Positions 54,881 to 64,000 of a stretch of DNA of 64,000 nucleotides are shown one piece after another (the first letter of the stretch is position 1; each line of letters starts with the position of its first letter). The position numbers and the translations under genes were made by a program. The notes under the pieces are model-generated. The model was not told the origin of the DNA. It worked only from the letters and a program-made list of their open reading frames with translations, and made no database searches. The stretch comes from an uncultured Planctomycetaceae bacterium (GTDB lineage: Bacteria > Planctomycetota > Planctomycetia > Planctomycetales > Planctomycetaceae): assembly GCA_943787265.1 (NCBI GenBank), contig CALSLT010000002.1, positions 205,001 to 269,000 of the forward strand, written 5' to 3'.

Positions 54881-56222
54881 AAAACAATTCATCGATCACA
54901 CTCCCACCATCGAGCACTTTTAATTCCGCACGTTGCTGAGCACCGACGCCGGCCAGTTCGGCGATCGTCGTACCGGCCATCAGTGGCGTGATCGGCCGAG
55001 AAACCGGACGCTGGCCTTTGGGGTCGCTTTGCCCGATCACTCGTCCGGCTTGAACTCCAGCACCGGCCCAGATTGAAAAGTAACACTGATTCCAGTGCTC
55101 ACGGGCGGCTCGATTGCTGATCCGTGGAGTCCGCCCGAATTCGCCCATCGCGATGAGCAGTGTGTCTTCCATCAGGCCGCGCTCGGTCATGTCGTCGAGC
55201 AGCGCCGAGTACGCTCGGTCGAAGATCGGGCCGTGCCGATCCTGCAACAATTCGAAGTTGTAAATGTGCGTGTCCCAACCCCAGTCACCGCCGGGCGTGA
55301 ATGTTTCGACGTACTCACTCCAGTTGACCTGGACGTAAGGCACGCCGGCTTCAGCTAGTCGCCGAGCCAGTAGACAACCTTGTCCGAAAGTCGATCGACC
55401 GTAGCTCGATCGAGTCTTCTTTGACTCTTGAGTCAAATCGAAAGCCGCTCTCGCTTCAGCACTGGTCAGCAGTCCGTAGGCCGACTGGTACTTGTGGCCC
55501 CACTCTTCGACCTTCGCGGCGTCGAGTCGGTATCGTTCTTCGTCGAGCTGTGTCAGAAGCTGGCGACGGTCGCTGATCCGGCCAGGCGACATGTTGGGCA
55601 TCATCTTCAATGTTGGGATGCTGACTTCACCTCGATCGGAAGCGCTCACGAGAAACGGATCGTACGCTTTGCCAAGCGTGCCTCCGCCGTAGCCTTCAAT
55701 CCGCCGCGGCAGGTCGCGAGGGATGCCGCGTCCAACATAGAAGAACGGCGGCAACGAACCATCCTGTCCGCGATGCTTGGCAACGATCGCTCCGAAGTTC
55801 GGCTGAACGGGACCTGGCAATTCTTCAAATCCGGTCACGCCGACGGTGCCCGCACCGGGGTGTCCGTTGTTCGAATTCACCATCGAACGAATCACGCTGA
55901 ACTTGTCTGACCGAGCAGCCATGCGCGGCAGCAGTTCCGTAAATTTCATACCGGTTGTGCGAGTGTCGATCGTTCCGAACGGACCTCGGTAATCCATCGA
56001 TGCATCCGGTTTTGGATCTACCAGATCGATGTGACTGGGGCCGCCCCATAGCCAGAGCAGAATTACCGATTTCGCCTTCGCTCGACTCTTTGCGGCCGCG
56101 ATGGCTTCCGGTGTGGGAAGTCCCGTGGCCATCGCAACAGGAACGGCAGCAGCCGTTCGCAAAAACGAACGACGCGTCGAACCGCCGCAATCGCGAGCTT
56201 TGAATGAACCGAAGTCGATCAT
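54879..56222 (-). CDS. TAT-exported DUF1501 protein
   Basis: 447 residues, ATG 56222 with AGAGGGA upstream. A twin-arginine signal (STRRSFLRTAAAVPVAM) is followed by SVILLWLWGGPSHIDLVDPKP and MKFTELLPRMAARSDKFSV, diagnostic of DUF1501. Near the end are LIAMGEFGRTPRISNRAARE and HWNQCYFSIWAGAGVQAG. The family is thought to share the alkaline-phosphatase/sulfatase fold, but no tested function exists to my knowledge. It is first in a minus-strand operon with the TolB-like and DUF1549 genes. Confidence 0.93.
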   Translation of the reverse strand: MIDFGSFKARDCGGSTRRSFLRTAAAVPVAMATGLPTPEAIAAAKSRAKAKSVILLWLWGGPSHIDLVDPKPDASMDYRGPFGTIDTRTTGMKFTELLPRMAARSDKFSVIRSMVNSNNGHPGAGTVGVTGFEELPGPVQPNFGAIVAKHRGQDGSLPPFFYVGRGIPRDLPRRIEGYGGGTLGKAYDPFLVSASDRGEVSIPTLKMMPNMSPGRISDRRQLLTQLDEERYRLDAAKVEEWGHKYQSAYGLLTSAEARAAFDLTQESKKTRSSYGRSTFGQGCLLARRLAEAGVPYVQVNWSEYVETFTPGGDWGWDTHIYNFELLQDRHGPIFDRAYSALLDDMTERGLMEDTLLIAMGEFGRTPRISNRAAREHWNQCYFSIWAGAGVQAGRVIGQSDPKGQRPVSRPITPLMAGTTIAELAGVGAQQRAELKVLDGGSVIDELF

Positions 56223-56644
56223 CGTTCGGAATCCCTCTGAAACGTCATATAAAGGAGGGGATAAAGATGCCCGAATGGCTCACACCTGCCAACTGATAGT
56301 TGACAGAGTCAGCCCAACGGCAAGACGGGCGCTGGCGGGATAAAAAATGTACCAGACATTCTTGAGTTGGTAAACAATGTTTAGAAACGTGCCGCGAAAC
56401 CGCCGAACGGATCCAGGGCGTGAAACAGGTTGTGAAACAAAATGTCGCTTCTGGATAAACAGATGCAGGGAACCAGGACGGCTCATTCAGCTGCTATAAA
56501 GTTGACACTCAGTCAACCGGCACGGACACGTGCGAAACTCAGACCGGAATTGGGTACGATCTACGCTTTCGAATTTCCCCGCTGAGCATCGTTCCTTCGA
56601 TGCTCGCAACTCATCCTTCGATCGAATCAGCGAGCCGTTTTTTC
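56223..56644. promoter_or_regulatory. divergent control region between two cytochrome/TAT operons
   Basis: 422 bases with no gene. It is more AT-rich than its surroundings in places (for example GGATAAAAAATGTACCAGAC near 56340 and TATAAAGTTGACAC near 56494), as expected for promoters. TTGACA at about 56500 lacks a good -10 box at the right distance. The region must drive the DUF1501 operon leftwards and the DUF1592 operon rightwards. Confidence 0.5.
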
Positions 56645-58738
56645 ATGCGGAATCGACTGCCAATCACGTTGCTGCTTGAGCTGTTTGCAGCGCTGACGCT
56701 TTTACACACCGTCGGCGCACAGGAAACTCTGTCAGCAGACAGCAGTTCTTTTGCGAAAATTATAGCGCCGGCCGTTCAGAAGCATTGCGCGAAGTGTCAC
56801 GGTGCGAACGCTGACGAACTGGAAGGCGACCTCAATCTGCTGAAGCTGCAAAGCGGCGAGTTGGATGACAATCCAGAGCTGATTCGTTCGCTGATCGACG
56901 TACTCGACCTGGAAGAAATGCCGCCCGAAGGTCAGCCATCGATCGATCCGAAACTTCGACAGCGAATGATCTCTGAGTTGCGAACGATTCTGCATGCAGC
57001 CATCGCCCGGAAGAAGACGTTTCCGCACGCTCCGGTTCGGCGGATGAACCGCTTTCAATACAACAACGCCGTCGTTGACTTGTTCGATTTGAAGTGCATC
57101 GTCTTCACGTTGCCTGAGCGAATGATGCGAGAGCACAAAGGGTACTTCAAACCCGAGACGGGCAAGATGGCCGACGTCGTCACGGTCGGAAGTCGGCCCT
57201 TGGGCAAGTCGCAGTTGATCGAACGACGCCTTGCAGGTGTCGCGGCATTCCCTCAGGACTTGCGAGCTGAACACGGCTTCGACAATCGGGGCGACCACCT
57301 TTCATTGTCGCCGTTGCTGATGGAAGCGTTTTTGAAGCTCGGTCAGTCTGTGACTCAAAGTCCTGACTTCGCTCCGAAGAATGTTGGTATCTGGAAATCG
57401 TTCTTCGAAGCACCTTCATCGGAAAGTGATCAGAAGGCCGAAGTGCGACGGAGGCTTGAGCTGTTTCTAGCAAGAGCTTTTAGACGGTCCGTCGAGCCGG
57501 CACTACTGGGACGATATGTTCGTTTCGCCGATCGGCAACTGGGCTCAGGTGTTGCATTCACAGATGTCATGAAATCGGTGGCGGCCGCGACAATCTCGTC
57601 TCCTAAGTTTCTTTATCTGTATGACAAATCGGGAACGAGCGAGACTGCAGAATCGATCGACGACTTTGAACTGGCCTCGCGTCTGTCGTTTTTTCTGTGG
57701 GGCAGCATTCCGGATCAGGAACTGCTCGAACTGGCTGGCAATGGAAGTCTGCCGAAGCTGGATGTTCTGGAAACACAGCTCAATCGAATGTTGAAAGATC
57801 ACAAGCTGAAACGTTTTTGCGACAGTTTTCCGGCACAGTGGCTGCAGCTTGAAAGGATCATTTCGTCCGTACCGAATCGTGAGAAGTATCCGAACTTCTA
57901 CTTTTCAAAATACCGCGACAGCATGCACATGATGATGGAGCCGTTGCTGCTGTTTGAAACTGTGTTGATTGAAAATTTACCAGTCACGCAACTCATCGAT
58001 CCTGACTTCACGTATCGATCAGCGTTACTGGAAGATGCCTACGGGTCGCTCGCCACAACTGGCAATAAGAAAGGTGGTGGTGCAGTTGGCGTTCTTAACT
58101 TCAATCGCGTGCCAGTCACCGATCGGCGAAACGGTGGCGTGATTACAAACGCCGCCGTGATGACGATGACTTCCGGTCCGGAGCGAACTCAACCAATTAC
58201 ACGCGGAGCTTGGATCGCGACGGTTATCTTCAACAATCCACCAGAGCCTCCACCAGCCGATGTTCCACCGCTTGGTGAGAAACCGTCAGCCGGAGAGGAA
58301 CATCTCACGCTCAGAGAACGGCTGGCACTGCATCGTGAACGGTCAGACTGCAAAGGCTGCCACGAACAGATTGATCCGCTTGGATTCGCCCTGGAAAACT
58401 ACGATCCGATTGGTAGATGGCGAACTCAGTACGAGAACGGTCGCGATGTCGATATGTCCGGGCAGCTGTTTCGAAAACACGAGTTTTTCGACATCATTGA
58501 ATTCAAGGATGCGATACTCGTGGAGAAGGACCGTTTCGCCAGGGCGCTGGCAGGGCATCTGCTGTCGTTTGGGCTCGCTCGAGAACTGGGCGCGTCTGAT
58601 GAGGTCGCTCTGGACGAAATTGCTCGCGCGACCGCACAGGATGGCTACAAAGTTCAGACGTTGCTGAAACAGGTAATTCTGAGCAAACCGTTTATGAGTA
58701 AGAGTAATCCGAAAACCCGTTTAGAAGATCAACGATAA
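56645..58738 (+). CDS. planctomycete cytochrome protein, DUF1587/1592/1588/1585 type
   Basis: 697 residues from ATG 56645, where the signal peptide starts (ATG 56600 is also in frame). A cytochrome motif HCAKCHGAN (Cys48, Cys51, His52) opens the mature protein, followed by PVRRMNRFQYNNAVVDLF (DUF1587), DFELASRLSFFLWGSIPD (DUF1592), GPERTQPITRGAWIATVIF (DUF1588) with a second CKGCHEQIDPLGFALENYD site, and a DUF1585 end (GFLLSFG-like; AGHLLSFGLARELGASDE). It probably binds heme c and is exported. Its partner DUF1552 gene starts 17 bases downstream. Confidence 0.92.
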   Translation: MRNRLPITLLLELFAALTLLHTVGAQETLSADSSSFAKIIAPAVQKHCAKCHGANADELEGDLNLLKLQSGELDDNPELIRSLIDVLDLEEMPPEGQPSIDPKLRQRMISELRTILHAAIARKKTFPHAPVRRMNRFQYNNAVVDLFDLKCIVFTLPERMMREHKGYFKPETGKMADVVTVGSRPLGKSQLIERRLAGVAAFPQDLRAEHGFDNRGDHLSLSPLLMEAFLKLGQSVTQSPDFAPKNVGIWKSFFEAPSSESDQKAEVRRRLELFLARAFRRSVEPALLGRYVRFADRQLGSGVAFTDVMKSVAAATISSPKFLYLYDKSGTSETAESIDDFELASRLSFFLWGSIPDQELLELAGNGSLPKLDVLETQLNRMLKDHKLKRFCDSFPAQWLQLERIISSVPNREKYPNFYFSKYRDSMHMMMEPLLLFETVLIENLPVTQLIDPDFTYRSALLEDAYGSLATTGNKKGGGAVGVLNFNRVPVTDRRNGGVITNAAVMTMTSGPERTQPITRGAWIATVIFNNPPEPPPADVPPLGEKPSAGEEHLTLRERLALHRERSDCKGCHEQIDPLGFALENYDPIGRWRTQYENGRDVDMSGQLFRKHEFFDIIEFKDAILVEKDRFARALAGHLLSFGLARELGASDEVALDEIARATAQDGYKVQTLLKQVILSKPFMSKSNPKTRLEDQR

Positions 58739-58755
58739 TTTTAAGTGGTAGCACG

Positions 58756-60108
58756 ATGAGATCATTGTCTCGACGAAAATTTCTGCGTGGAGTTGGCGGC
58801 ACAGCATTGGCATTGCCGTGGATGGAAAGTGTCAGCAGAGCCGCGCCAGCCAGACCCGTCGCGCAGCGGATGGCTCATTTCTATGTGCCGATCGGAGTTG
58901 TACGGCGTGGTTTCTTTCCGGGCGAAGCCGACGACATCATTCCGAAGGGCAACCTCGGCAACGTGATGAAATCACTCGGCAAGCAGAATCCGAACTTCAG
59001 TGTCAGATCGCTGGACCAGCTCACGCCGACGATGCAACCGCTCGAAAAGTTCAAGAGCAAAGTCAATCTGATCACCGGGATGGACCGGACTTTTCAGCAA
59101 GGCACCGACGTGCATGCACAATGCGCTTCGTGTTACCTCAGCAGCGCGGAACCCTACACCATCAAGGGGACGGCCTGGCCACTGAATCGGACGCTCGACC
59201 ATCTTGTGGCTGATCATGTGGGAACGACCACGCCGTTTCGAACACTCGAGTTCAGTTGCAATAGCCATCGTGACAACAAAGAGTCGATCTACTTCGACAA
59301 TATCTCATGGTACGGAACCGGACATCTTGCACCGTCGATTCGTGACCCGCGTAAGATGTATCACCGCCTGTTTTCAACGCGGGAAGTTGATCGATATCGC
59401 GACGTCACAGACCTGGTGCTGGAAGATGCGCGGTCGCTCAGCAAAGACCTCGGATACACCGATCGTCAGAAATTTAATGAGTACTTCGAATCGATCCGGA
59501 CGATCGAAACTCAGATGGACCGGCTGGAAGCCATGAGAGCGGAACTGGCCAAAGTCGACTTCGACGAACCAACTGAAGCTCACATGCCGCGTGGCGAGTA
59601 CATCCGAGTGATGGGTGATCTGATGGTCGTCGCGCTGCAGACCGGTCTGACAAACGTCGCCACGTTCATGGTCGGGCCTGAGCGGTGGGACACTCCGTAC
59701 ATGTTCGAAAGCCTGTTCGACAAACCTCGCAGTCATCACGGGATGTCGCACAACCAGACGAAGATGATCGACGACCTGCTCAAAGTCGACCGTTTTCACA
59801 TGGAGCAGTACGTCCATCTTATTGAGAAGATGGACCGAATTGAGCAATCCGACGGGACGACGTTGCTCGATAACACGCTGTTTACTTACGGGTCCGGGCT
59901 CGGCGACGGCTCGACACATCAGTACAACGATCTGCCAATCATCGTCGCCGGTGGTGGCAAACGCGTGCAGTCCGGGCAGCACATCAACATGCCCGAAGGC
60001 ACGCCGCTCGCCAATCTGTGGCTGACCCAAGCTCGGATGATGGGCTTGGATATGGAGCGGTTTGCAGACAGCAGCGGGACGATCGATCATTTGCTTGCCG
60101 AGCGGTAA
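58756..60108 (+). CDS. TAT-exported DUF1552 protein
   Basis: 450 residues. Twin-arginine signal SRRKFLRGVGGTALALPW, then RMAHFYVPIGVVRRGFFP and TGMDRTFQQGTDVHAQCA, with LIEKMDRIEQSDGTTLLDN and YGSGLGDGSTHQYNDLPII near the end, all typical of DUF1552. The family accompanies DUF1592-type cytochromes as DUF1501 accompanies DUF1549 proteins. Function unknown; exported folded, so a cofactor may be inserted in the cytoplasm. The overlap-free 17-base spacing from the cytochrome gene shows one operon. Confidence 0.93.
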   Translation: MRSLSRRKFLRGVGGTALALPWMESVSRAAPARPVAQRMAHFYVPIGVVRRGFFPGEADDIIPKGNLGNVMKSLGKQNPNFSVRSLDQLTPTMQPLEKFKSKVNLITGMDRTFQQGTDVHAQCASCYLSSAEPYTIKGTAWPLNRTLDHLVADHVGTTTPFRTLEFSCNSHRDNKESIYFDNISWYGTGHLAPSIRDPRKMYHRLFSTREVDRYRDVTDLVLEDARSLSKDLGYTDRQKFNEYFESIRTIETQMDRLEAMRAELAKVDFDEPTEAHMPRGEYIRVMGDLMVVALQTGLTNVATFMVGPERWDTPYMFESLFDKPRSHHGMSHNQTKMIDDLLKVDRFHMEQYVHLIEKMDRIEQSDGTTLLDNTLFTYGSGLGDGSTHQYNDLPIIVAGGGKRVQSGQHINMPEGTPLANLWLTQARMMGLDMERFADSSGTIDHLLAER

Positions 60109-60187
60109 GACCGGTTTCCTGGCGATAGGTCGGAACAACTCCGGCGAACAGAATCTGACTCCGACATTTTGCATAGAAGACATTCCA

Positions 60188-61675
60188 ATGAGACTGTTCC
60201 ACGCTGCTTTGGTCCTGTTGACCATCGCCAATTCTCTAGTGGCCGAAGACCGACCAAACATTCTGCTCTTCACAGCAGACGATTTGCACGCTGAGTCGTT
60301 GGGTGTTTACGGCGGACGTCCGCATGATCTCACACCGAATCTCGATGCCTTTGCTGCGGAGAGCCTGCTGTTCAACAAAGCGCACGTGAACGTCGCCATT
60401 TGTGCTCCGTGCCGAGCAGTCATCGCAACGGGAAGATACAGCCATCGGTCCGGAGCGATGGGCTTCATGCCAGCTCGGGAAGACGTACCAGACATTGTGA
60501 CCACGTTGAAAGCGGCCGGTTATCACACCGGCATTCTCGGAAAGGTCGGACATTCGACGCCGAAAAAATCAATGAAGTGGGACTACAGCTTCGATCAGAA
60601 AGAGCTTGGGAACGGGCGAAACCCGGGCATCTACTCTCAGCGTAGCCAGACATTTCTCAAAGAGTCTCAGGCTGCGGACAAGCCGTTCTACTTCATGGTC
60701 AATTCGCACGACCCGCACCGACCGTATTGCAACCCGGAGAAGCTCACCAAGGGGGCGGCGATGCCTTCGCGAGTTTACAAGCCGGAAGAAGTCCACGTGC
60801 CGGGTTTCCTTCCCGATCTGCCAGGTGTTCGAGCAGAGTTGGCAACCTATCTGAATTCCACACGCCGGCTCGATGACACCTTCGGCAAAGTGATGCAGGC
60901 TCTGAAGGAATCGGGCGAAGCCGACAACACTCTCGTTCTGTTTATTACGGACAATGGAATCGCCGTTCCGTTTGCCAAGTGCAACGCCTGGTTCCACAGC
61001 TCTCGCAGTCCGCTGCTGGTTCGCTGGCCAGGAGTCATCAAACCGGGCACTCGCGACGACAAACACTTTGTGTCGGTTGTCGATTTCTTTCCGACGTTCC
61101 TGGACGCTACGAAGAACAAAGGTCCTGCCGGACTCGACGGGCGATCGTTCCTTCCACTGCTGAAGGGCCAGTCTCAGGGCGGCCGTGACCACGTTTTCAC
61201 GCAGATCGACTCCAAAGCGGGCAACGCCGCCGTTCCGATGCGGTGTGTTCAGAACGCAAATTTCGGCTACATCTACAACCCGTTCAGCGATGGAAAATAC
61301 TGGTACCGCAACAACAACGAAGGCTTGACGATGGCGGCGATGAAGAAGGCCGCTGCAACCGACGCCGCCATCAAAGCACGCGTCGACCTGTTTCGGTATC
61401 GCGTTCCGGAAGAACTCTACGATCTGAAGAACGATCCTGATTGTCTCCACAATCTAATTGACGATTCGAATCACGCTTCGACGTTGAAAGTTCTGCAGTC
61501 AAAGCTGGTCGCCCAAATGGAACGAACGGCTGACCCGATGCTCGCCGCTTTTCAGAATCGAAACAACCGAACCAAGGTCGACGAAATTCTGATCGCCACG
61601 TACGGTCCTAAAAAGGACGAGCGTCCCAAGGCGAAGAAAGACAAGAGCCGAAATAAAAAGAAGCAGGATAAGTAG
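60188..61675 (+). CDS. secreted sulfatase
   Basis: 495 residues from ATG 60188, giving a signal peptide ending LVAE (about 19). Metal ligands Asp31 and Asp32 (FTADDLHAESLGVYG), the formylglycine motif at Cys72 reading CAPCR then AVIATGR, and GVIKPGTRDD, DFFPTFLDATKN and GRSFLPLLKG of type-I sulfatases. The usual Ser of CxPSR is Cys75 here, which the minimal CxPxR motif allows. Lys/Arg-rich tail (about 465-495). It should remove sulfate from a sugar. An in-frame start at 60062 overlaps DUF1552 and is unlikely. It is in the DUF1592/1552 operon. Confidence 0.9.
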   Translation: MRLFHAALVLLTIANSLVAEDRPNILLFTADDLHAESLGVYGGRPHDLTPNLDAFAAESLLFNKAHVNVAICAPCRAVIATGRYSHRSGAMGFMPAREDVPDIVTTLKAAGYHTGILGKVGHSTPKKSMKWDYSFDQKELGNGRNPGIYSQRSQTFLKESQAADKPFYFMVNSHDPHRPYCNPEKLTKGAAMPSRVYKPEEVHVPGFLPDLPGVRAELATYLNSTRRLDDTFGKVMQALKESGEADNTLVLFITDNGIAVPFAKCNAWFHSSRSPLLVRWPGVIKPGTRDDKHFVSVVDFFPTFLDATKNKGPAGLDGRSFLPLLKGQSQGGRDHVFTQIDSKAGNAAVPMRCVQNANFGYIYNPFSDGKYWYRNNNEGLTMAAMKKAAATDAAIKARVDLFRYRVPEELYDLKNDPDCLHNLIDDSNHASTLKVLQSKLVAQMERTADPMLAAFQNRNNRTKVDEILIATYGPKKDERPKAKKDKSRNKKKQDK

Positions 61676-61725
61676 CAACCAGTGTTGCTAATGGTCAGTG
61701 CTCGTGGTCGGCGAAGGATGAATCG

Positions 61726-62499
61726 ATGTTGAGAATTCTGTTGCTGACAACAGTCGTCTCTCTCTCCGTTTCGCACGCAAAGACGTGTAGCGCTCAGATT
61801 GCTTTGATGAAGCGGATTAAGGCAATTCAAAACGTTTCGATCTGGCAACGCCCGAAACGCAGCAACTCGGAAATCCGCCGCTTGATCAAGCAGCTTCACG
61901 ATCCCGACAAGGAAATCATGCAGGCCGCGTTTGAGAAGTTAACGCTGACTCGCCCCGTGCCAGCGGCGTCTGACACGGTTGCTGAACAGGCAACGGCGGC
62001 GGCCAGGCAGAATCGAGACAAATTTGCTTTGTCGATGGCCTTTGAGATTAAAGGCGACTGGACTGAAGCAAAGAAGGCAGCCGAGACGTTGCAGATTGCT
62101 CAGCGAAACGGCGGGCTTCGATACCTGGAACAGCTTATCGTGCGAGGCAACGCCGCGCAGGCAAGTGGGCCCTTAATTGCCGCTGCTTATTCTGGCAACG
62201 CGCAAGCAACACGACTGGTTGCTCAGTACTGGAGGAAGAGCCGAATCCCCGGCAAGCGAGCAATCCTGATCATTGGCCCTGCAGCCGCCCCTGAACTGTC
62301 CAAACAACTTGCCGCTGGGGACAGAGCAGCTCAAATGGAAATCGCTGAGCTGCTCGGAAAAGTCGGAACAGAAAAGCAGCTTCCGGCGCTCGAAGCTCTT
62401 GCCACGAAAGCTGACCCCAACCTTCGCAAACGCATCGATGAGTCCGTCAGGGAGATCAAGTCCCGTGAATCGAAGAAGTCGACTTCCAAGAATTCTTGA
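61726..62499 (+). CDS. secreted helical-repeat protein, HEAT-like
   Basis: 257 residues with signal peptide (cleavage after about 23, CSAQ). The mature part is helical, with HEAT-like pairs (IRRLIKQLHDPDKEIMQAAF; AILIIGPAAAPELSKQLAA; EIAELLGKVGTEKQLPALEA). The tail is Lys/Ser-rich. It follows the sulfatase by 50 bases and is likely in the same operon; a scaffolding role there is a guess. Confidence 0.72.
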   Translation: MLRILLLTTVVSLSVSHAKTCSAQIALMKRIKAIQNVSIWQRPKRSNSEIRRLIKQLHDPDKEIMQAAFEKLTLTRPVPAASDTVAEQATAAARQNRDKFALSMAFEIKGDWTEAKKAAETLQIAQRNGGLRYLEQLIVRGNAAQASGPLIAAAYSGNAQATRLVAQYWRKSRIPGKRAILIIGPAAAPELSKQLAAGDRAAQMEIAELLGKVGTEKQLPALEALATKADPNLRKRIDESVREIKSRESKKSTSKNS

Positions 62500-62694
62500 A
62501 ACAGTCGACTAAAAACTTCGCTTCCACCGAGCGAGATCGACGCCTGGGTGTAGTATGAGGGAGCCTTTTGCACGGTGTGCATCCGCTGTACGCAAGCAAA
62601 AGTTTGTGCCCAGTCGCGTGGTCAGATTCCCAGGAGCGTAAAGTGGCTGGCACTGACCAGTCCTGTACACTGAACGTTTCGAAAGTTCGACGTT

Positions 62695-63816
62695 CTAAAG
62701 TTTTCGAATCTCTGCAATTTCGACCGAGCGGCGTTCGGAGACTGACCGATAGCAGGCTTCGACGAGAGCCATCGTGCCGAGGTTATCTCGGCCGCCGATT
62801 TCAGGTTCGGAGCCAGTTTCCAGCGCGACCAGAAGTTGGGCCATCGGGCCGACAAACGCGTCTGGAAACCAGACGTCGTCCCAGCGAGGCTGGAACCACT
62901 GTCCAGGCTGTTTGGTAGTTGTAAAGTCGAGCGTGCTGGGAGTTCGTTCGGGATAGCTGGGCCAGCCGATGGTTCCTTGGGCGAGTCCTTCCGTGCCTTC
63001 GACTCGCCAGTTGATGCCGATGTCACTTTCCGCTCCTTCCAGAGCCGGGCCGGTCCACACGTCGTCCCAGGAAGAAGCTCGCAGGCCGCTTTCGTATTCC
63101 AGGATGTAAAGACAGATGCCGTCATCGTGATCGAACTTTGTTGCCGTGCGAGGATCCTTTCGCACGCTGCAGAAGACTCGAGTTGGATCACCGAACAGAA
63201 AACGGAAGGTGTCGAGGTGGTGGATGCTCATGATTCGGAGCGTCACCCAACCGAGTCGCTCCTGCCAGGGCATCCAGTGCGGGATTGCTCGCATTTCGAT
63301 CGAGGCAAAGACTGGCTCGCCCAGGTCGCCTCGGTCAAGCAGGTTTCGACACGCTCGGATCGACTGGTCGTAACGCATGTTTTGATTCACGGCGAGTGTG
63401 ATGCCCGCGTCTTCGCACAGTCGAACGATCTCGACAGCCTGCGCGTAATCCACGCCAAGCGGCTTTTGAGCGAGGATGCCTTTGATATGACTTGCCTGCT
63501 TGACCGCAGCTTTCACAACGTCGATCTGAATGTCCGGCGGGACGGCGATGTCCACGACTTCGATTTCCGGATCAGCGAGCAGTTCTTCGTAGTGGTCGTA
63601 GACTTTTGGGATCGAATGTCGATCCGCTGCTGCCTGAGCTGTGCTTCGGGTTCGTGACGAGATGGCGACGGGGTTAAATCCAGCCTCGCGGTAAGCAACG
63701 AGGTGGCAGTCGGCCATAATAAAACCGGCTCCGATGCAGCCGATGGGGATGTCTTTGCGATTGGGAAGTTTCGCCCGAAAATCGAGGTCGGGTGTGCAGT
63801 CGGATGACTTCGACAT
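62695..63816 (-). CDS. Gfo/Idh/MocA-family oxidoreductase
   Basis: 373 residues from ATG 63816 (GGAGGAAG upstream). NAD(P)-binding Rossmann start [22 protein letters not shown], then the EKP-type catalytic Lys motif [18 protein letters not shown] and the C-terminal beta-sheet domain with [14 protein letters not shown]. It should oxidise or reduce a sugar, inositol or related cyclic polyol. In-frame codons before 63816 run through the GTGGGCA palindrome and are not part of the gene. Confidence 0.9.
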   Translation of the reverse strand: MSKSSDCTPDLDFRAKLPNRKDIPIGCIGAGFIMADCHLVAYREAGFNPVAISSRTRSTAQAAADRHSIPKVYDHYEELLADPEIEVVDIAVPPDIQIDVVKAAVKQASHIKGILAQKPLGVDYAQAVEIVRLCEDAGITLAVNQNMRYDQSIRACRNLLDRGDLGEPVFASIEMRAIPHWMPWQERLGWVTLRIMSIHHLDTFRFLFGDPTRVFCSVRKDPRTATKFDHDDGICLYILEYESGLRASSWDDVWTGPALEGAESDIGINWRVEGTEGLAQGTIGWPSYPERTPSTLDFTTTKQPGQWFQPRWDDVWFPDAFVGPMAQLLVALETGSEPEIGGRDNLGTMALVEACYRSVSERRSVEIAEIRKL

Positions 63817-63867
63817 GACTTCCTCCAGGGTAGCGTCGATGAGAGGTTTCTGATCAGCGAAGCAGGA

Positions 63868-63920
63868 GTAGGTTGGGCACCGCCCACCAACAATTCGGTG
63901 GTGGGCGGTGCCCACCCTAC
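63868..63920. repeat. palindromic repeat, GTAGGGTGGGCA family, copy 2
   Basis: Arms 63868-63888 (GTAGGTTGGGCACCGCCCACC) and 63900-63920 pair with one mismatch over 21 bases around an 11-base loop. Same core as 27265-27322 (GGTGGGCRGTGCCCACC). It is just upstream of the Gfo/Idh/MocA gene. Confidence 0.82.
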
Positions 63921-63936
63921 AGCTAAGCTCGTGGAT

Positions 63937-64000
63937 TCAGATGCGCTGTTCGGTCGGGGTTTCCGGGTTAAGCGTCGTTACCGGACGATGGTCTGGCAGG
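63937..64000 (-). CDS. C-terminal fragment of a protein entering from the right edge
   Basis: On the minus strand one frame reads LPDHRPVTTLNPETPTEQRI followed by TGA at 63937-63939. Only about 20 codons are in the window, too few for any family call. The Pro/Thr-rich end is plausible for a real C-terminus; it may be chance. Confidence 0.35.
   Translation of the reverse strand, partial: LPDHRPVTTLNPETPTEQRI

Noticed and set aside
59374-61450. Two minus-strand frames of about 295 codons each
   Set aside because: Antisense to DUF1552 and sulfatase genes that have complete family motifs.
62836-63657. 273-codon plus-strand frame
   Set aside because: Antisense to the Gfo/Idh/MocA oxidoreductase; encoded residues show no domain pattern.

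Overview
The window is chromosomal DNA of about 55% GC and carries many marks of a Planctomycetota bacterium, most likely order Planctomycetales; the genus cannot be fixed from sequence alone. The marks are planctomycete cytochrome / DUF1549-DUF1553 and DUF1592-family proteins paired with TAT-exported DUF1501 and DUF1552 proteins, a sulfatase, an N-terminal LEPR-xLL-like export motif on a large RTX protein, DUF1573 and FG-GAP proteins, a dihydropteroate-synthase-like protein, many single-gene transcription units, and housekeeping genes detached from their usual partners (xseB without xseA, fmt without def, trkA without trkH).

Layout. 1-9 kb: the start of a beta-propeller protein (runs off the left edge), an alpha/beta hydrolase, a DUF11 cell-envelope protein, then rlmD, cdd and xseB on the minus strand, a degenerate methyltransferase and an FHA protein. 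9-13.4 kb: a plus-strand set of DUF1573 protein, lipoprotein-like tetraheme cytochrome fused to a degenerate 5'-nucleotidase-like domain, and a membrane protein. 13.4-24 kb: DMT transporter, two methyltransferases, fmt, FG-GAP protein, phosphodiesterase, a histidine-rich membrane protein with TPR tail, an SMP-30 lactonase and an NPCBM protein. 24-30 kb: a secreted peroxiredoxin whose peroxidatic position is an in-frame UGA (probable selenoprotein), MFS transporter, plsY, a dicarboxylate symporter with a large insert, and cmk. 30-39 kb: CAP/RTX adhesin-like protein, DHPS-like protein, a RsbW-type kinase, a tungsten-type aldehyde ferredoxin oxidoreductase and a GT39/83-like glycosyltransferase. 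39-50 kb: a secreted protein and a PQQ-type propeller, a large membrane protein, trkA, a YebC-family regulator, and a CBS-GAF-PAS-kinase-receiver hybrid, followed by tRNA-Arg(CCT). 50-64 kb: two divergent planctomycete cytochrome/TAT-protein operons around a 0.4 kb control region, a sulfatase, and a Gfo/Idh/MocA oxidoreductase at the right edge.

The strongest finding is the peroxiredoxin at 23973-24533. It is an uninterrupted 186-codon frame broken only by one TGA, exactly where the catalytic cysteine belongs, and a hairpin with bacterial SECIS geometry starts just after it. Standard gene callers would truncate or miss it. The window also holds four families of palindromic or dispersed intergenic repeats, several placed exactly at convergent gene ends. 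No CRISPR array, rRNA, prophage or insertion-sequence transposase was seen.
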